8,101 bases of DNA, taken from contig DATJHM010000328.1 in assembly GCA_035493895.1 (NCBI GenBank), forward strand, positions 1 through 8,101, written 5' to 3'. This document shows positions 1-6,753 of the stretch, piece by piece. Both the position numbers and the translations under genes were made by a program. The stretch is from DATJHM01 sp035493895 (GTDB lineage Bacteria > Chloroflexota > Ktedonobacteria > Ktedonobacterales > Ktedonobacteraceae). Every line of letters begins with the position of its first letter. Positions within the stretch are counted from its first letter, which is position 1. The notes under the pieces are model-generated. The model searched no databases and was not told where the DNA came from. It saw nothing but the letters and a program-made list of their open reading frames with translations.

Positions 1-87
1 AGAAACTCCCAATATCCTCACGGAAACAGGAAAGGCAGAAAAGCGTTGATCGCATCCCAGCATTTTCTATGCGAGGCCCAATGATTG

Positions 88-96
88 TGCTATACT
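88..96 (+). promoter_or_regulatory. Candidate extended -10 promoter of the aminotransferase-serA operon
   Basis: TGC followed directly by TATACT matches the extended -10 form TGnTATAAT, with 5 of 6 bases of the hexamer. I see no good -35 hexamer at the usual distance, which extended -10 promoters can tolerate. Transcription would start near 103 and give a 5' leader of about 134 nt that contains the hairpin at 120-150. The call rests on motif match and position only. Confidence 0.4.
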
Positions 97-119
97 TTAA
101 AAGAAAGATTAGAAATTAA

Positions 120-150
120 GCGGCGGGTAATATCAATAACTACCCGCCGC
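120..150 (+). promoter_or_regulatory. GC-rich hairpin in the leader of the serine operon
   Basis: The arms 120-129 (GCGGCGGGTA) and 141-150 (TACCCGCCGC) are perfectly complementary over 10 bp, with an 11-nt A/T-rich loop. No T-run follows on the plus strand, so it is not a typical terminator for plus-strand transcription. It sits between the candidate promoter and the start codon at 237, so it could stabilise or attenuate the operon mRNA, or be a protein-binding site. It could also be the end of a transcription unit coming from the minus strand, although the T-rich stretch there is imperfect. Confidence 0.45.
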
Positions 151-236
151 ACATCATTGCAAAGGGACAAATTTGAACACGACAACATTGAGTCGAGGTT
201 CAGGGCGCGTACGATAATATATTGGAGCAAATAAGC

Positions 237-1394
237 ATGACAATTCACGAACGAGAAATAATACCCGTTCCACAGGTTGAGGCGCGGGTTCCTATTCCCC
301 AGCAAAATCTCCGTGTGCCAGGTCCAACACCTGTCCCACAGGAGGTAATGAACGCACAGGCAGCTCAAATGATCAATCATCGAGGGCCTGAATTTTCCGC
401 CATTATGAAACGTGTCACCTTACGCCTGCAATACTTCTTCCAGACAACTGCCCCACTCATGACCTTCCCCGCTTCAGGAACCGGTGGTCAGGAATGCGCA
501 GTGGCGAATCTTTTTTCACCAGGCGATCATGTTGCCGCAATTACCATCGGCAGCTTTGGCAACCGACTGGCAAAAATCGCGGAAATCTACGGGGTGCAGG
601 TCTCACGTATTGAGTTCCCCTGGGGAGAGGTAGCCGATCCTGCGACGGTCGAAAGCCGCTTGAAAGCATTGGCTCCATATAAAGCAGTGCTGGTCACGCA
701 TAACGAAACCTCTACAGGTGTTACCAATGATATCCAGACGCTGGCCGCTCTTATTCGACGCCTGTCACCTGACGCGCTGATTGTTGTCGACGCCGTAAGT
801 TCCCTGGGCTGTGTGCCATTAGAAATGGATCAGTGGGACCTGGACGTTGTGTTCACGGGCTCGCAGAAAGGCTGGATGACCCCTCCTGGCCTGGTAATGA
901 TAGCAGCCGGTCCTCGCGCATTAGAAGCTAACAAGAGCGCCAAATCGCCTCGTTTCTACTTTGACTGGGGCCTTGCGCTCAAAAGGCTACAGCAGTGGGA
1001 GCATCCTACGACACCGCCGGTCTCGATTTTCTATGGTCTGGACCAGGGACTGGAAATGATGCTTGCAGAAGGACGGCAAAATATCTTCGAGCGTCACGCA
1101 AAGGCCGGGGAGTATATTCGTCAGCGAGCAAAGGCGATGGGATTAGAGTTATTAGCAAATCATCCTTATGCATCAAATACCGTGACAGCAGTCAGACTGC
1201 CGGAATCAATCGATGGCAAAGGGCTGGTCAAAAAATTACGTGAAACGGATGGCATTGTGCTGGCTGGAGGGCAGGAGCAACTGACCGGTAAAATCTTCCG
1301 CGTCGGCCACCTGGGTTTCTTTCAACAGAATGATCTGAAAGAGGCCATGGATGCGGTAGAGAAGCGCCTCCCCGAGTTTGGCTTCAAGCGCTAG
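237..1394 (+). CDS. Class V PLP aminotransferase (serine-pyruvate/alanine-glyoxylate type, COG0075), probable phosphoserine aminotransferase role
   Basis: A 385-aa fold-type I PLP enzyme of the alanine-glyoxylate/serine-pyruvate aminotransferase family, expected in the cytosol. The N-terminal LRVPGPTPVP signature, the glycine-rich ASGTGGQE phosphate-binding loop, VVDAVSSLG with Asp185 for the pyridine nitrogen, TGSQKGW with the Schiff-base Lys211, and FRVGHLG with the carboxylate-binding Arg355 are all present, so the enzyme should be active. The ATG at 237 is chosen because GGAG at 224-227 lies 9 nt upstream. An in-frame TTG at 222 would add five residues but has no such site. serA follows 35 bp downstream on the same strand, so the likely job is transamination of 3-phosphohydroxypyruvate to phosphoserine, replacing SerC. 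Transamination of glyoxylate or pyruvate is the main alternative, and substrate cannot be read from motifs alone. The N-terminus is about 20 residues longer than usual. Confidence 0.9.
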   Translation: MTIHEREIIPVPQVEARVPIPQQNLRVPGPTPVPQEVMNAQAAQMINHRGPEFSAIMKRVTLRLQYFFQTTAPLMTFPASGTGGQECAVANLFSPGDHVAAITIGSFGNRLAKIAEIYGVQVSRIEFPWGEVADPATVESRLKALAPYKAVLVTHNETSTGVTNDIQTLAALIRRLSPDALIVVDAVSSLGCVPLEMDQWDLDVVFTGSQKGWMTPPGLVMIAAGPRALEANKSAKSPRFYFDWGLALKRLQQWEHPTTPPVSIFYGLDQGLEMMLAEGRQNIFERHAKAGEYIRQRAKAMGLELLANHPYASNTVTAVRLPESIDGKGLVKKLRETDGIVLAGGQEQLTGKIFRVGHLGFFQQNDLKEAMDAVEKRLPEFGFKR

Positions 1395-1429
1395 CAGAGC
1401 AGGTAAGCATACCAGGAAGGAAGATATAG

Positions 1430-3139
1430 ATGGCAGAGGTACAGGATGCTACCCCAGAGGCAATCAAAATACTGATTACAGATCGTGTCGCGCAAGAAGG
1501 CATCGCCCTGCTGCGCGAGCAGCTTCCTGAAGTACAGATTGATGAACGTCTTGGCATCAAACCAGAGCAGCTCAAAGCCATTATCGGCGAATACAGTGCG
1601 CTGATTGTACGCAGTGAAACACAGGTCACGGCGAACATCCTGGAGGCCGCGAGCAAGCTGAAGATCGTAGGACGTGCCGGGGTAGGGGTAGATAATATCG
1701 ACACAGAGGCAGCAACGCGCCAGGGCATTATGGTCGTGAACTCGCCCACCGGCAATATTATCGCGGCCGCCGAACATACCATAGCAATGCTGATGTCCAT
1801 GGCCCGGCATGTGCCGAGCGCGAATGGCAGCATGAAAGCCGGGAAGTGGGAGAAGAGTCGCTTTGTTGGCGTCGAAGTGCGCAATAAAACATTGGGCGTG
1901 ATCGGTCTGGGAAAAGTGGGCATGGCGGTTGCGCGGCGTGCTCAGGGACTGGAAATGCAGATCGTCGCGTACGATCCATTTGTCTCACCTGAGCAGGCAC
2001 GCAAAGTAGATGTGACCATGCTCTCGATGGATGACGTACTCAAGCAAGCCGATTTTCTTACGTTGCACACCTCACTCACCAGTGGTCCAAGTGGCACCCG
2101 AGGTCTCATTGGCGAGCGAGAATTGAGCCTGATGAAACCGGGAGCGCGCATTATTAACTGCGCTCGCGGCGGTCTGATCCAGGAAGATGCGCTGTTGAAG
2201 GTACTCAACGAAGGGCATCTGGCCGGAGCAGCACTTGACGTATTCAGCCAGGAACCCATCCGCGATAGTGAGACGCTCCATCAACTTATCGCGCACGAGC
2301 GCGTGATTGTGACTCCGCACCTCGGCGCATCGACCGAAGAAGCGCAGGTCGGAGTGGCAACCGATGTCGCTGATCAGATTGTTTCCGTCATCCGCGGCGG
2401 ATTCCCACGTGCAGCGGTCAACGCACCACTGATCCTGCCAGAGACGCTGAAAGTACTCCAGCCCTTCATGAATCTGGTAGAACGCATGGGCCGTCTTTAC
2501 ACACAGTTACAGCCGGGACCCTTGCAAAAGATCGAGCTTGTCTACAATGGAGAGATCGCTGGCTACGATCTTCGTCCCTTGCAGGCCGCACTGATCAAGG
2601 GCATGCTGGAGGCCGTCTCTGAAGCGCATGTGAATATGATCAATGCTCAGGTGCTGGCGAAAGAGTGGGGGCTGGAGATTATTGAGCAAAAATCCACCAC
2701 ACCTGCGCAATTCGCCAATCTGGTCACCCTGCGCGTGGCCAATACAAATGGCTATACTTCATCACTTGCAGGACAACCCGGTTCGGGCGATGAGCGGATC
2801 GAGGTACTGAGCGGAACCGTCATTCAAGACGAGCCGCGCATTGTACGTGTTGGCCGTTACTGGACAGAGTTTGTCCCCGAAGGGCATATTCTTTTCTGCC
2901 GCAACATCGACCAGCCCGGCATGATCGGACGCGTCGGCATGGTCCTGGGGAAGGCTGGGATCAATATTCGCTCCATGGATGTGGGACCAAGCGTACGACG
3001 TCCACAGCGTCAGGCTCAGGTAGGGAAAAAAGATAACGCCCTCATGATCGTTTCCGTCGACGAGGTCATACCCGATTGGGCGCTCGACGAGATCAGCAGG
3101 GCCGGAGATATTTTTGGAGTGACAATGATCAATCTCTAA
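1430..3139 (+). CDS. serA: D-3-phosphoglycerate dehydrogenase, long ACT-domain form
   Basis: A 569-aa NAD-dependent enzyme that oxidises 3-phosphoglycerate to 3-phosphohydroxypyruvate, the first step of serine synthesis. The substrate-binding half starts near residue 15 (IKILITD) and includes VGRAGVGVDNID. The Rossmann part carries GLGKVG at 159-164. The catalytic set is complete: Arg246 in CARGGLI, Glu275 in SQEP and His297 in HLGAST. Residues about 330-480 fit the allosteric substrate-binding domain of long SerA proteins, and about 486-569 form an ACT domain (NIDQPGMIGRVG... INIRSMDVG), which in this family senses serine. The length slightly exceeds the usual ~525 aa, partly through a basic insert (RRPQRQAQVGKK) inside the ACT domain. 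The start at 1430 has a strong AGGAAGG site at 1414-1420. It is the second gene of the operon with the aminotransferase and ends at a strong terminator. No serB is seen in the window. Confidence 0.97.
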   Translation: MAEVQDATPEAIKILITDRVAQEGIALLREQLPEVQIDERLGIKPEQLKAIIGEYSALIVRSETQVTANILEAASKLKIVGRAGVGVDNIDTEAATRQGIMVVNSPTGNIIAAAEHTIAMLMSMARHVPSANGSMKAGKWEKSRFVGVEVRNKTLGVIGLGKVGMAVARRAQGLEMQIVAYDPFVSPEQARKVDVTMLSMDDVLKQADFLTLHTSLTSGPSGTRGLIGERELSLMKPGARIINCARGGLIQEDALLKVLNEGHLAGAALDVFSQEPIRDSETLHQLIAHERVIVTPHLGASTEEAQVGVATDVADQIVSVIRGGFPRAAVNAPLILPETLKVLQPFMNLVERMGRLYTQLQPGPLQKIELVYNGEIAGYDLRPLQAALIKGMLEAVSEAHVNMINAQVLAKEWGLEIIEQKSTTPAQFANLVTLRVANTNGYTSSLAGQPGSGDERIEVLSGTVIQDEPRIVRVGRYWTEFVPEGHILFCRNIDQPGMIGRVGMVLGKAGINIRSMDVGPSVRRPQRQAQVGKKDNALMIVSVDEVIPDWALDEISRAGDIFGVTMINL

Positions 3140-3156
3140 AGATCCCTCTAAAGCAG

Positions 3157-3192
3157 AAGAGAAGGGCCGATTTCCGGTCCTTCTCTTTTTTT
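3157..3192 (+). terminator. Intrinsic terminator of the serine operon
   Basis: Eighteen bases after the serA stop, AGAGAAGGGCCG (from 3158) pairs over 12 bp, with one G·T, to CGGTCCTTCTCT (to 3186) around a 5-nt loop, and a run of seven T follows (3186-3192). This is a textbook rho-independent terminator for plus-strand transcription. The same hairpin may also stop dedA transcripts arriving from the minus strand, but the T-tract on that side is broken. Confidence 0.93.
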
Positions 3193-3246
3193 CTTGCAGA
3201 ACATACGTATTCTCTTTAAGAAAACTATCTATCTTTGCTCAGTGCA

Positions 3247-3945
3247 TCAGACTTGTAAAAGATCACGATCAGAGACATGCTTCGCATTATCATCTTCTTT
3301 TATATAAACAAGCAAACGATTATTCAAGATTTTTTTCACACGATAGGTAATAATACAGTAAAGAACCAGGAGCAAAAGCAGGGCAAAAATCGTTGGCAGC
3401 GTGTACGCTTGAATGACGGTCAGAGCCTGATCCCAGCGCTTGCCGAGGCTCCAGCCAACATAGAGAATCACCGAACACCATACCAGAGAGCCGAGCGTGG
3501 CACTGATAAAAAAGCGCAAAAACGGTGTGCGCGTAATGCCAGCCGGGAAGCCCGAAAATGGTCGAATATAGGGAATGATACGCGAGGCAAACACCATCCA
3601 CACACCTGAGCGCTGAAACCAGCGTTCGGCGATATCGATGTGCTGAGGATTGAGATGAAACCAGAGAGCGACACGCTGCAATATGCTCCGGCCCTGATAG
3701 ACACCAATACCATAGGCCAGACAGACCCCAAGGACACTACCACAAAGCGCTGACAGGCCAAGTACCCAGATATTCACATGGCCCATCGATGCCAGAGCGC
3801 CAGTAAAGAGCAACAGCGTCGTATTGACAATGGGCACGCCACAGCTCTCCAGCGCAAGGACAACGGCGACAACGCTATACAACAATAGAGGGCTGGCATG
3901 AGCGAAAAAATGCATCATAACATGCAGCACAGTCTCTTCCTCCAT
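3247..3945 (-). CDS. DedA-family (SNARE-associated/VTT domain) integral membrane protein
   Basis: A 232-aa membrane protein of the DedA family. Members act in membrane homeostasis, and some translocate undecaprenyl phosphate or phospholipids, but the substrate here is unknown. Visible family marks are LESCGVP near residues 32-38, the Y-x-I-G segment near 78-81, and the signature F119-x2-R122-x2-P125-x2-R128 followed by GFPAGI and then FF...LGSLVW. Hydrophobic stretches lie at about 18-32, 39-52, 60-82, 138-165 and 177-198, and the tail is charged. The Glu or Asp usual in the PGE/PGD position after the first helix is Thr42 here (PIVNTT). The ATG at 3945 is the only start codon after the in-frame upstream stop, and AGGA lies about 4 nt before it. 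It is divergent from the MFS gene and convergent with serA. Confidence 0.9.
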   Translation of the reverse strand: MEEETVLHVMMHFFAHASPLLLYSVVAVVLALESCGVPIVNTTLLLFTGALASMGHVNIWVLGLSALCGSVLGVCLAYGIGVYQGRSILQRVALWFHLNPQHIDIAERWFQRSGVWMVFASRIIPYIRPFSGFPAGITRTPFLRFFISATLGSLVWCSVILYVGWSLGKRWDQALTVIQAYTLPTIFALLLLLVLYCIITYRVKKILNNRLLVYIKEDDNAKHVSDRDLLQV

Positions 3946-4015
3946 GATTTCCTGCTCGTGAAGAGTAAGTAGTCATACAAATCCTTCTCTCTTTATTCAC
4001 AGTATCCAATACGAA

Positions 4016-4034
4016 TAACCTGCTGATCTGGTTA
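4016..4034. repeat. Imperfect palindrome, possible operator in the dedA upstream region
   Basis: TAACC and GGTTA flank a 9-nt centre that is itself partly symmetric, giving a 19-bp imperfect palindrome about 70 bp upstream of the dedA start. Its place in the divergent control region suggests a regulator site. No regulator gene lies in the window, so the protein that would bind is unknown. Confidence 0.25.
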
Positions 4035-4052
4035 CGTGTGACGGAAAAATAA

Positions 4053-4068
4053 GCTAGACCGTTCTAGC
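4053..4068. promoter_or_regulatory. 16-bp palindrome, candidate operator between dedA and the MFS gene
   Basis: GCTAGA and TCTAGC are perfect inverted arms around CCGT. The form resembles operators of TetR-type dimers, which often contain short AGACCG-like half sites. The arm runs directly into GCATATGC (4067-4074), another 8-bp palindrome. The site is 108 bp from the dedA start and 232 bp from the MFS start, so it could serve either gene. The match is by shape only. Confidence 0.35.
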
Positions 4069-4083
4069 ATATGCCACTTTTCT

Positions 4084-4112
4084 TTATGCTATACGTAGAT
4101 ATAGAGGCATAA
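4084..4112. repeat. Inverted repeat TTATGC...GCATAA
   Basis: TTATGC (4084-4089) and GCATAA (4107-4112) are perfect inverted arms separated by 17 nt. Inside lies a second pair, CTATA...TATAG (from 4089). The whole could form an imperfect stem or act as a spaced binding site in the control region. Nothing ties it to a known regulator. Confidence 0.25.
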
Positions 4113-4179
4113 ACAGGCAAACCGTTTCGTCATAACATATTCTCTACCTTCTCTGTTTCAAGGACGAATAAGAGATAGA

Positions 4180-4269
4180 TTTTGGAACGTCTTGTGACCA
4201 TTACGTCTTACTTTTATGAAAAGACAAATTTTCGAACAGACTGTGACCATTACATCTTACGATTATGAA
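4180..4269 (+). repeat. Tandem direct repeat with promoter-like elements upstream of the MFS gene
   Basis: Two copies, 4180-4220 and 4229-4269, have a period of 49 bp and share 33 of 41 bases. The core TGTGACCATTAC is identical in both, and both end in TTATGAA. Each copy has a weak -35-like TTGTGA/CTGTGA and, 17 nt later, a -10-like TATGAA. The second copy would start transcription near 4276, about 24 nt before the MFS start. The repeat may be a duplicated promoter, a duplicated activator or repressor site, or both. The repeat itself is certain and its function is inferred. Confidence 0.6.
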
Positions 4270-4299
4270 GAAGGATGAAAGGCTAGAGGAACACCATTC

Positions 4300-5628
4300 A
4301 TGACTACATTCACGCCCTCACCCCCACAAAAAAAAAATATGCAATCAGGGAGCGGACAGGCACTTTCGGCCTTTGTTGTGCTCCTGATTATCAATATTCT
4401 CAATTATGCAGACCGGGCAATCCTGCCAGCAGTACTTCCCAAACTACAAGCGGATCTTGGCATCAATGATTTCCAGGCAGGTCTGCTTGGTTCTTCGTTT
4501 CTCTTCATCTATGCAATTGCAACGCTGCCACTTGGCATCCTCGCAGACAGAGGAACCCGTAAAAATATCGTTGCCGCCTGTGTTGGGATCTGGAGCGTTG
4601 CCACCGCGCTTGCCGGGATGGCACAAAACTTCATGCAGCTTTTCTTCTTGCGCTCAATCCTCGGCATTGGCGAAGCGGGCTATGCCCCGGCTTCCCTTTC
4701 CATGATCGGCGACCTGTTCCCACGAGAGCATCGTGGGCGTATTCTCTCGATCTGGTCTATTGGAAATCTGATTGGTACCGCATTAGGAATGATCGTTGGC
4801 GGGCAGGTAGCAGACCGTTTCGGCTGGCGCTGGGCCTTTTATCTGGTAGGCATTCCAGGCTTAATCGTCGCCTTTCTGATCTGGCGAGCACATGAGCCAA
4901 AACGTGGAACATTTGATAGCAGTGACAAGAGCGACGATGGTGCGACACTGGGTCACGGGAGCATAAACAAAAACCTCTGGAACTCGATAAAGAGATTTGC
5001 CAAAGTCCCAACCTACTGGGTGCTAACGGCCGCTTTTGTGTTTAGTTTTTTCACGATTGGCAGTGCCCAATTCTGGATTCCGACCTACTTTGTCGACTCT
5101 TTCCGGCTGAATCTCAAACAGGCCACCACGATCTCCGGCGTCGTTTTGCTGATAGGAAGTCTGGTTGGTACGTTGCTGGGAGGATATGCAGCCGACTATC
5201 TGCAACGGCGCATCAAGCAGGGACGTTTACTCGTCGCCACATTCGCCTTTCTTGCGGGCGCGCCCCTGACATTTATTGCGCTGAGTATGCACACAATAGT
5301 TCCATTTATCAGCGTCTTCTCGATCGCAATCGTCTGTCTGAGCCTTTGTCTGGGTCCACTAAACGCCGTCATTCAGGACATCATTGCCCCCGATTTGCGT
5401 TCAACAGCCATCGGAGTGACGCTTTTATTCGCTCATTTGCTGGGAGATGCAGCTTCGCCGTTGATTATAGGTGCGTTGGCCGATAAGTATACGCTAGGGG
5501 TTGCTTTTCTCGTTACTGCGCCTACCTGCCTTTTGATTTCGGGGCTCATCTGTCTGCTCGGGCTACGTACCGTTGCGGGCGATATGGAAGCAATGCAAGC
5601 ACAATTACGCATTATGGACAAAGAATAG
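4300..5628 (+). CDS. MFS transporter, Spinster-like / hexuronate-type family
   Basis: A 442-aa protein with about 12 hydrophobic segments and a hydrophilic central loop near residues 200-235, the usual 6+6 plan of the major facilitator superfamily. Early helix 1 carries NYADR (35-39), followed by the motif A loop GILADRGTRKN (79-89) and a helix 4-5 segment RSILGIGEAGYAPAS...LFPREHRGR. These signatures are typical of the Spinster-like and anion:cation symporter branches. It should be a proton- or ion-coupled transporter in the inner membrane. The substrate cannot be told, and organic acids, sugar acids or lysolipids are possibilities from relatives. AGAGGA at 4285-4290 is a good ribosome site 9 nt before ATG. 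A run of ten A lies at codons 10-13, followed by an in-frame ATG at 4339. It is a single gene between the divergent control region and a terminator. Confidence 0.9.
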   Translation: MTTFTPSPPQKKNMQSGSGQALSAFVVLLIINILNYADRAILPAVLPKLQADLGINDFQAGLLGSSFLFIYAIATLPLGILADRGTRKNIVAACVGIWSVATALAGMAQNFMQLFFLRSILGIGEAGYAPASLSMIGDLFPREHRGRILSIWSIGNLIGTALGMIVGGQVADRFGWRWAFYLVGIPGLIVAFLIWRAHEPKRGTFDSSDKSDDGATLGHGSINKNLWNSIKRFAKVPTYWVLTAAFVFSFFTIGSAQFWIPTYFVDSFRLNLKQATTISGVVLLIGSLVGTLLGGYAADYLQRRIKQGRLLVATFAFLAGAPLTFIALSMHTIVPFISVFSIAIVCLSLCLGPLNAVIQDIIAPDLRSTAIGVTLLFAHLLGDAASPLIIGALADKYTLGVAFLVTAPTCLLISGLICLLGLRTVAGDMEAMQAQLRIMDKE

Positions 5629-5636
5629 AGACCACA

Positions 5637-5670
5637 AAAGAGCCACTTCTTGTGGAAGAAGTGGCTCTTT
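5637..5670. terminator. Bidirectional terminator between the MFS gene and tRNA-Gly
   Basis: Arms 5637-5651 and 5656-5670 are perfectly complementary over 15 bp (AAAGAGCCACTTCTT) around the loop GTGG, starting eight bases after the MFS stop. The stem ends in TTT on the plus strand and TTTT on the minus strand, so it can end both the MFS transcript and the converging tRNA transcript. The T-tract is short in either direction, but the stem is very stable. Confidence 0.8.
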
Positions 5671-5682
5671 AAAAAAAAATAG

Positions 5683-5754
5683 AGCGGGTTACGGGATTCG
5701 AACCCGTGGTCTCAACTTTGGGAAAGTTACATGTTACCACTACACCAAACCCGC
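5683..5754 (-). tRNA. tRNA-Gly, anticodon CCC
   Basis: On the minus strand, GCGGGTT pairs perfectly with AACCCGC as the acceptor stem, with U as discriminator, which is usual for bacterial glycine tRNAs. The D arm contains AGTGGTAA, the anticodon arm is TAACT/AGTTG around TTCCCAA, which gives anticodon CCC, and the T arm holds GGGTTCGAATCC. The CCA end is not encoded. It reads the GGG glycine codon. The gene stands alone with its own promoter. Confidence 0.96.
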
Positions 5755-5773
5755 TGGTTGCTTAACACAAATA

Positions 5774-5802
5774 AGTATAACTGATACATGAGAAAAAGTC
5801 AA
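5774..5802 (-). promoter_or_regulatory. Sigma70-type promoter of tRNA-Gly
   Basis: On the minus strand, TTGACT (5802-5797) and TATACT (5779-5774) are separated by exactly 17 nt. Each differs from consensus at one position. Transcription would start near 5767, about 13 nt before the mature tRNA 5' end. This is the best promoter in the window. Confidence 0.88.
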
Positions 5803-5991
5803 GCGCTTTTTTTCTGCGTCAGCGGTTCATCCGCATTTTCCCTGAATATGATATGATACAAGCGCACGCAACAACATATCCTCTGCTACAACGTAAAGTA
5901 TAAGGGATCACGCTTGAAGTCTACTATCTGAAAATACAAAAAAGCAGAGAGCGAGTTTTGTCTGTTCTGCTCGCTGCTAAGGAGAGTTCAT
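5803..5991 (+). other. Upstream region of pspA, no clear promoter
   Basis: The stretch contains a small hairpin (GCGG-TTCAT-CCGC, 5822-5834) and two overlapping TATGAT hexamers (5847-5852 and 5852-5857) that could be -10 elements, but I find no convincing -35 at 16-18 nt. No Psp-type sigma54 -24/-12 element (GG...GC) is evident. The pspA promoter therefore remains unassigned. Confidence 0.3.
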
Positions 5992-6747
5992 ATGAGCTTG
6001 CTTTCTCGTCTCTCGACCATGCTACGTATTCGTGCGCACTCAACATTGGATAAGCTAGAAGATCCCGGCCAGGTGATGGACTACTCATATAGTAAACAGC
6101 TCAAACACCTTGAGCAACTGAGGCAGGCCATTGTGGAAGTGGTAACAAATGAAAAACGCCTGGAAATGCAACAGCAGGCTCTGGCGGCCAGAGTTGATAA
6201 ACTTTCTACACAAGCAAGAGCTGTTCTGCAAGCAAATCGGGAGGATCTGGCACGACTGGCATTACAAAAAAAGGAGACACTGTTGCTCCAATTCTCCAGC
6301 TATGAGCAGCAGATTGCGCAGCTACAGGCTCAGGAAGAAAGACTGATCGCCATGGAGCGCAATGTCTCCGCGCGCATCGAGGCGTTCCGCACAGAGAAAG
6401 AGATGGTCAAGGCCCAGTATTCAGCGGCGCAGGCCCAGGTAAAAATTCATGAAGCCCTTACTGGTATCTCCGAGGAAATGACAGAAATAGACCAGGCAAT
6501 GCAGCGCACGCAGGACAAAGTGTTGAATATGCAGGCGCGGGCAAACGCAATGGAGACTCTCATCGAACAAGGAACGCTCGATGAGGTACGCCTCCCTGGT
6601 GCCACGCACGACATGCTGGACCGCGAGTTGCAGCAAGTTGCAGCTCAACAAAACGTTGAAGCCCAGCTACAGGCGCTGAAGCAACAGTTACAACTCGGCG
6701 GAGCACATCCTCAACAAAAACAAATTGAAGGGCCAGCCATTGAATAA
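5992..6747 (+). CDS. pspA: PspA/IM30 (Vipp1) family membrane-stress protein
   Basis: A 251-aa, almost wholly helical protein of the bacterial ESCRT-III-like PspA/IM30 family. These proteins oligomerise on the inner face of the cell membrane and protect or remodel it under stress. The N-terminus (MSLLSRLSTMLRIR...LDKLEDPGQVMDY) has the amphipathic first helix and the LDKxEDP mark of the family. Residues about 28-195 are long coiled coil rich in Gln, Glu, Ala and Arg, and 200-235 form a further helix after a short break at LPG. The Gln/Pro-rich tail (AHPQQKQIEGPAIE) is probably disordered. AAGGAG (5979-5984) stands 7 nt before the ATG. No pspB, pspC or pspF is nearby, so regulation is not the enteric kind. 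Its stop is 6 bp from that of the convergent 116-aa gene. Confidence 0.9.
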   Translation: MSLLSRLSTMLRIRAHSTLDKLEDPGQVMDYSYSKQLKHLEQLRQAIVEVVTNEKRLEMQQQALAARVDKLSTQARAVLQANREDLARLALQKKETLLLQFSSYEQQIAQLQAQEERLIAMERNVSARIEAFRTEKEMVKAQYSAAQAQVKIHEALTGISEEMTEIDQAMQRTQDKVLNMQARANAMETLIEQGTLDEVRLPGATHDMLDRELQQVAAQQNVEAQLQALKQQLQLGGAHPQQKQIEGPAIE

Positions 6748-6753
6748 CTCTAG

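Noticed and set aside
2..49. Open frame ending ...ETGKAEKR at a TGA, possible C-terminus of an upstream plus-strand gene
   Set aside because: Only 15 codons are visible and two other frames on this strand are also open here, so coding cannot be supported.
5683..5754. tRNA-Gly as integration site of a mobile element
   Set aside because: No integrase, no direct repeat of the tRNA 3' end and no foreign-looking genes are seen near it.
5573..5791. Open frame containing the peptide GYGIRTRGLNFG
   Set aside because: This is the well-known spurious translation across the antisense of a tRNA gene. It also overlaps the end of the MFS gene and the terminator.
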